This document shows positions 40,840 through 44,239 of a stretch of 44,239 bases of DNA, piece by piece. The position numbers and the translations under genes are program-made. A model generated the notes under the pieces. That model ran no database searches, was not told where the DNA came from, and saw only the letters and a program-made list of their open reading frames with translations. The stretch lies in the NCBI GenBank assembly GCA_025350965.1, contig JANXWV010000061.1, positions 1 to 44,239 on the forward strand. The letters run 5' to 3'. Position 1 is the first letter of the stretch, and each line of letters begins with the position of its first letter. This DNA comes from Rhizobacter sp. GTDB taxonomy: Bacteria; Pseudomonadota; Gammaproteobacteria; Burkholderiales; Burkholderiaceae_C.

Positions 40840-43467
40840 GTGTCTGCCGTTCTGAGCGCGCCGCCCCCGGCGCTGCAGGCACCGACGCTGCCAGAACTGC
40901 GCGAGCAGTTCCGCGCCGGCAAGGCCGCACTGCTCGGCCATTTCAGCGCCTCGCGCCCGACGGCACCGGCCGCCCTGCGGCTGACCCGGGCACTGTGCAA
41001 GCACGTCGACCAGACGCTGCTGGCGCTGTGGACGCTGTCGGCCATGCCCTCGGCCACCGCCTTGCTGGCGGTCGGCGGTTTCGGCCGGGGCGAGTTGTTC
41101 CCGCACTCCGATGTGGACGTGCTGGTCTTGCTGCCGCCACCCCATGCGAACGAGAGCGAAGCCCTGAAGACGGCGATCGAAGCCTTCATCACCGCGTGCT
41201 GGGACATCGGCCTGGAGATCGGCTCCAGCGTGCGGACCGTCGGTGAATGCATCGCCATGGCCAAGAGCGACGTGACGGTGCAGACGGCGTTGCTCGAATC
41301 ACGCTACCTGTGCGGCTCGCGGCGCGTGTTCAACACCTTCCGTCATGCCAACACACAGGCCATGGACGCGAAAGCCTTCCTTCGGGCCAAGACGCTGGAG
41401 ATGGTGCAGCGCCATCGCAAGTTCGAAGACACGCCCTACTCGCTGGAGCCGAACTGCAAGGAGAGCCCGGGCGGCCTGCGCGACCTGCAGGTCCTGATCT
41501 GGATCGCGCGTGCCGCAGGCCTCGGGAAGAACTGGAACGAACTCGCCGCCAAGGGGCTGATCACACCGTTCGAGGTGAAGCAGCTCAACCGCAACGAAGG
41601 GCTCCTCAAGCTCATTCGTGCGCGCCTGCATGTGATTGCCGGCCGGCGCGAAGACCGCCTGGTGTTCGACCTGCAAACCGCCGTGGCCGAAAGCTTCGGC
41701 TACACCGGCAGCCGCGTGCAGCGCGCCTCCGAAGTGCTGATGCGCCGCTACTACTGGGCCGCCAAGGCGGTGACGCAGCTCAACCAGATTCTGATGCTCA
41801 ACATCGAAGAGCGCATCGAAGGCTCGCAGGACGCGCCGATGCGGCGCATCAACGACAAGTTCCTGGAGCGCGGCGGCATGCTCGAGGTGGCGAGCGACGA
41901 CCTCTACCAGCGCGACCCGCACGCCATCCTCGAAACCTTCCTGGTCTACCAGCAGACAGTCGGGCCGAAAGGCTTGTCGGCGCGCACGCTGCGCGCGCTC
42001 TACAACGCCCGCGACCGGATGAATTCGGCGTTTCGCCACGACCCGGTGAACCGCGCGACGTTCATGAAGATCCTGCGCGAGCCCGAGGGGCAGACGCACG
42101 CCTTCCGGCTGATGAACCAGACCAGCGTGCTGGGCCGCTACCTGTGGGTGTTCCGCCGCATCGTCGGGCAGATGCAGCACGACCTGTTCCACGTCTACAC
42201 GGTCGACCAGCACATCATCATGGTGCTGCGCAACGTGCGGCGCTTCTTCATTCCAGAACACGCCCACGAGTACGCGTTCTGCTCGCAACTTGCATCCACC
42301 TTCGACCGGCCCTGGGTGCTGTACATCGCCGCCTTGTTTCACGACGTGGCCAAGGGCCGGGGCGGCGACCACTCGGTGCTGGGCGGGCAGGAAGCCCGCC
42401 GCTTCTGCCGCGATCATGCCGTGCCGGCCGAAGACACGGCACTGATCGAGTTCCTGGTCGAGGCGCACCTGACCATGTCGCGCATCGCGCAGAAGGAAGA
42501 CCTCTCCGATCCGGACGTCATCGAAACCTTCGTGAAACTCGTGGGCAACGAGCGGCGCCTGACCGCGCTGTACCTGCTGACCGTGGCCGACATTCGCGGC
42601 ACCAGCCCGAAGGTGTGGAACGCCTGGAAGGGCAAGCTGCTCGAAGACCTGTACCGGCTCACGCTGCGCGCGCTGGGGGGCGCACGGCCGAACGTGGACG
42701 CCGAGGTCGAAGCCCGCAAGCTCGAAGCGCGCCACGCACTGAACCTGCACCAGTTGCCGACCGGCAGCGAACTGCCGCTGTGGCAGACACTGGAGCTGAG
42801 TTACTTCATTCGCCACGACGCCGCCGACATCGCGTGGCACACACGGGTGCTGCACGAGCAGGTGCAAAGCCTGCTGCCGGTGGTGCATGCACGCGTGTCG
42901 CCACTGGGCGAGGGCTTGCAGGTGCTGGTGTACGCACCCGACTGCCCCGACCTGTTCGCACGCATCTGCGGTTATTTCGACGGCGCCGGCTTCAACATTC
43001 TCGATGCCAAGGTACACACCACGCGCACCGGCTATGCACTCGACACCTTCCAGGTCAACAGCCCCGACCTGGACCAGCACGCCTTGGGCACCCAGTACCG
43101 CGACCTGATCTCGTTTGTGGAGACGCAGTTGCTGCGCGCCCTCACGGCTGCCGAGCCACTGCCTGAGCCGAGCCGGGGCCGCATCTCCCGGCGCGTGAAG
43201 TCGTTTCCGATCACGCCGCGCATCAACCTGCGGCCCGATGAACGCGCGCAGCGCTGGCTGCTGGCGGTGTCGGCGAGCGACCGTTCGGGCCTGCTGTACT
43301 CCATCGCGCGTGTGCTCGCGCGCCACCACATCAACCTTCAGCTGGCGAAGATCACCACGCTGGGCGAGCGCGTCGAAGACACCTTCCTGATCGATGGCTC
43401 AGCCTTGCAGCAGAACAAGCTGCAACTGCAGATCGAGACCGAGTTGCTCGACGCGATGAGCGCCTGA
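40840..43467 (+). CDS. glnD: PII uridylyltransferase/uridylyl-removing enzyme
   Basis: An 875-residue bifunctional nitrogen sensor that uridylylates and deuridylylates the PII proteins GlnB/GlnK according to glutamine level. Domains: the nucleotidyltransferase ([19 protein letters not shown], Asp91 and Asp93 as metal ligands); a helical GlnD-type middle (about 180-430); the HD hydrolase domain with [16 protein letters not shown] (about 490-505); and two C-terminal ACT domains (about 690-770 and 800-875; the second starts [20 protein letters not shown]). The start is GTG. Its TGA overlaps the ATG of selU. Confidence 0.98.
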   Translation: MSAVLSAPPPALQAPTLPELREQFRAGKAALLGHFSASRPTAPAALRLTRALCKHVDQTLLALWTLSAMPSATALLAVGGFGRGELFPHSDVDVLVLLPPPHANESEALKTAIEAFITACWDIGLEIGSSVRTVGECIAMAKSDVTVQTALLESRYLCGSRRVFNTFRHANTQAMDAKAFLRAKTLEMVQRHRKFEDTPYSLEPNCKESPGGLRDLQVLIWIARAAGLGKNWNELAAKGLITPFEVKQLNRNEGLLKLIRARLHVIAGRREDRLVFDLQTAVAESFGYTGSRVQRASEVLMRRYYWAAKAVTQLNQILMLNIEERIEGSQDAPMRRINDKFLERGGMLEVASDDLYQRDPHAILETFLVYQQTVGPKGLSARTLRALYNARDRMNSAFRHDPVNRATFMKILREPEGQTHAFRLMNQTSVLGRYLWVFRRIVGQMQHDLFHVYTVDQHIIMVLRNVRRFFIPEHAHEYAFCSQLASTFDRPWVLYIAALFHDVAKGRGGDHSVLGGQEARRFCRDHAVPAEDTALIEFLVEAHLTMSRIAQKEDLSDPDVIETFVKLVGNERRLTALYLLTVADIRGTSPKVWNAWKGKLLEDLYRLTLRALGGARPNVDAEVEARKLEARHALNLHQLPTGSELPLWQTLELSYFIRHDAADIAWHTRVLHEQVQSLLPVVHARVSPLGEGLQVLVYAPDCPDLFARICGYFDGAGFNILDAKVHTTRTGYALDTFQVNSPDLDQHALGTQYRDLISFVETQLLRALTAAEPLPEPSRGRISRRVKSFPITPRINLRPDERAQRWLLAVSASDRSGLLYSIARVLARHHINLQLAKITTLGERVEDTFLIDGSALQQNKLQLQIETELLDAMSA

Positions 43468-44239
43468 TGCTCTCCCGCACCACCGCTGCCGAAACGCTGG
43501 CGAACCTGGGCGCATTCGACACGCTGATCGACGCGCGCTCGCCCGCCGAGTTCGCACTCGACCACCTGCCCGGCGCAGTGAACTGGCCGACACTGAATGA
43601 CGACGAGCGCCGCATCGTCGGCGCCGAGTACAAGCAGGTGTCGGCGTTCGAGGCCCAGAAGCGCGGAGCCGCCATGGTGGCGCGCAACATCGCGGGTCAC
43701 ATCGAACGCGAAGTGATGGCCAAGCCGAAGGGCTGGGCGCCGCTCGTGTACTGCTGGCGCGGTGGCAAGCGCAGCGGCTCGCTCGCAACCGTGCTGGCGC
43801 AGATCGGCTTCAACGTGCAGGTGCTCGACGGCGGCTACCAGGCCTGGCGCCGCGCCGTGGTGGCTGAACTGGGCGTGTTGCCCGCGACGCTGCAATACCG
43901 CGTGGTCTGTGGCAGCACCGGCTCGGGCAAGAGCCGGCTGTTGCAGGTGCTGCGCGAGCACGGTGCGCAGGTGCTCGACCTGGAGGCCTTGGCGAACCAC
44001 CGCGGCTCGGTGCTGGGCCTGGTCCCGGGCAGCCCACAGCCGGCGCAAAAGCAGTTCGACTCGCGCGTGTGGGCCGCGCTGCGCAGCTTCGATCCGGCGC
44101 GGCCGGTGTTCGTTGAAAGCGAGAGCAAGAAGATCGGCGACCTGCGCGTGCCACAGGCGCTGATCGAGTCGATGCGCGCATCACCCTGCATCATGTTCGA
44201 CCTGGCGCTCGAAGCGCGCGTGGCGCTGCTGCTGGAGGA
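43467..44239 (+). CDS. selU: tRNA 2-selenouridine synthase, 5' part
   Basis: The first 257 residues of a protein that exchanges sulfur for selenium on 2-thiouridine in the tRNA wobble position. A rhodanese domain occupies about residues 15-135, with the active-site Cys96 in VYCWRGGKRSGS and the conserved RGGxRS, followed by a P-loop GSTGSGKS (149-156) as in MnmH/SelU. The gene runs off the right edge. ATG overlaps the glnD stop (TGATG), so the two are probably co-transcribed. Confidence 0.93.
   Translation, partial: MLSRTTAAETLANLGAFDTLIDARSPAEFALDHLPGAVNWPTLNDDERRIVGAEYKQVSAFEAQKRGAAMVARNIAGHIEREVMAKPKGWAPLVYCWRGGKRSGSLATVLAQIGFNVQVLDGGYQAWRRAVVAELGVLPATLQYRVVCGSTGSGKSRLLQVLREHGAQVLDLEALANHRGSVLGLVPGSPQPAQKQFDSRVWAALRSFDPARPVFVESESKKIGDLRVPQALIESMRASPCIMFDLALEARVALLLE

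Overview
The window is a GC-rich (roughly two-thirds G+C by eye), densely packed chromosomal segment of a betaproteobacterium of the order Burkholderiales, probably the Rubrivivax/Leptothrix/Methylibium side. That placement is an inference from gene order (smc-zipA-ligA; dapC-dapD-pilU-dapE-prmB; map-glnD), from a long-form LexA, from an OhrR/Ohr pair of the two-cysteine type, and from the remains of a PEP-CTERM protein. I saw no tRNA, rRNA, CRISPR array, prophage or intact insertion sequence. Both window ends cut through genes.

Layout. (1) 1-3643, plus strand: the end of a dimethylglycine/sarcosine dehydrogenase-like gene carrying an apparent 2-base deletion, then an MlaE-type permease, an MCE-domain (MlaD-like) protein and a small lipoprotein. 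The four are translationally coupled or nearly so, and no ATPase gene is present. (2) 3640-11346, minus strand: smc, zipA, ligA, then a Nudix hydrolase; this is chromosome organisation, division and DNA joining. (3) 11484-17621, plus strand: queF, a decayed DUF5666-like fragment, then dapC-dapD-pilU-dapE-prmB, i.e. three late steps of lysine/diaminopimelate synthesis with a type IV pilus retraction ATPase and a ribosomal-protein methyltransferase embedded. (4) 17728-24635: a Cys/Met-metabolism PLP enzyme divergent from an ABC-F ATPase; ohrR-ohr for organic peroxide defence; a broken PEP-CTERM gene; an asparaginase divergent from lexA, with two SOS boxes between them; and a Cdd1-like helix-hairpin-helix gene coupled to lexA. 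(5) 24826-29172: a small unknown, a DUF1993 protein, and a tight run of hydroxyacid dehydrogenase, MFS carrier and two half-size chromate-transporter-family proteins. (6) 29192-35749: DUF302 protein, upp, rlmB, thrH, a lipoprotein glycerophosphodiesterase, a DUF1624 membrane protein, a gene remnant, a glutathione transferase and a glycine-zipper protein. (7) 35872-44239: purL divergent from map-glnD-selU, the last cut by the window end.

Most genes are ordinary housekeeping genes and I do not see a clear-cut new multi-gene system. The more interesting signals are small: several genes have a -10-like hexamer 7-8 bases upstream of the ATG (candidate leaderless mRNAs); there are three fossil genes; a copy of a widespread CGCAAAG-type intergenic repeat; short tandem repeats, including one that encodes a collagen-like (Pro-Arg-Gly)4 N-terminus; a C10 tract before ohr; and lexA coupled to a Cdd1-like gene behind two SOS boxes.
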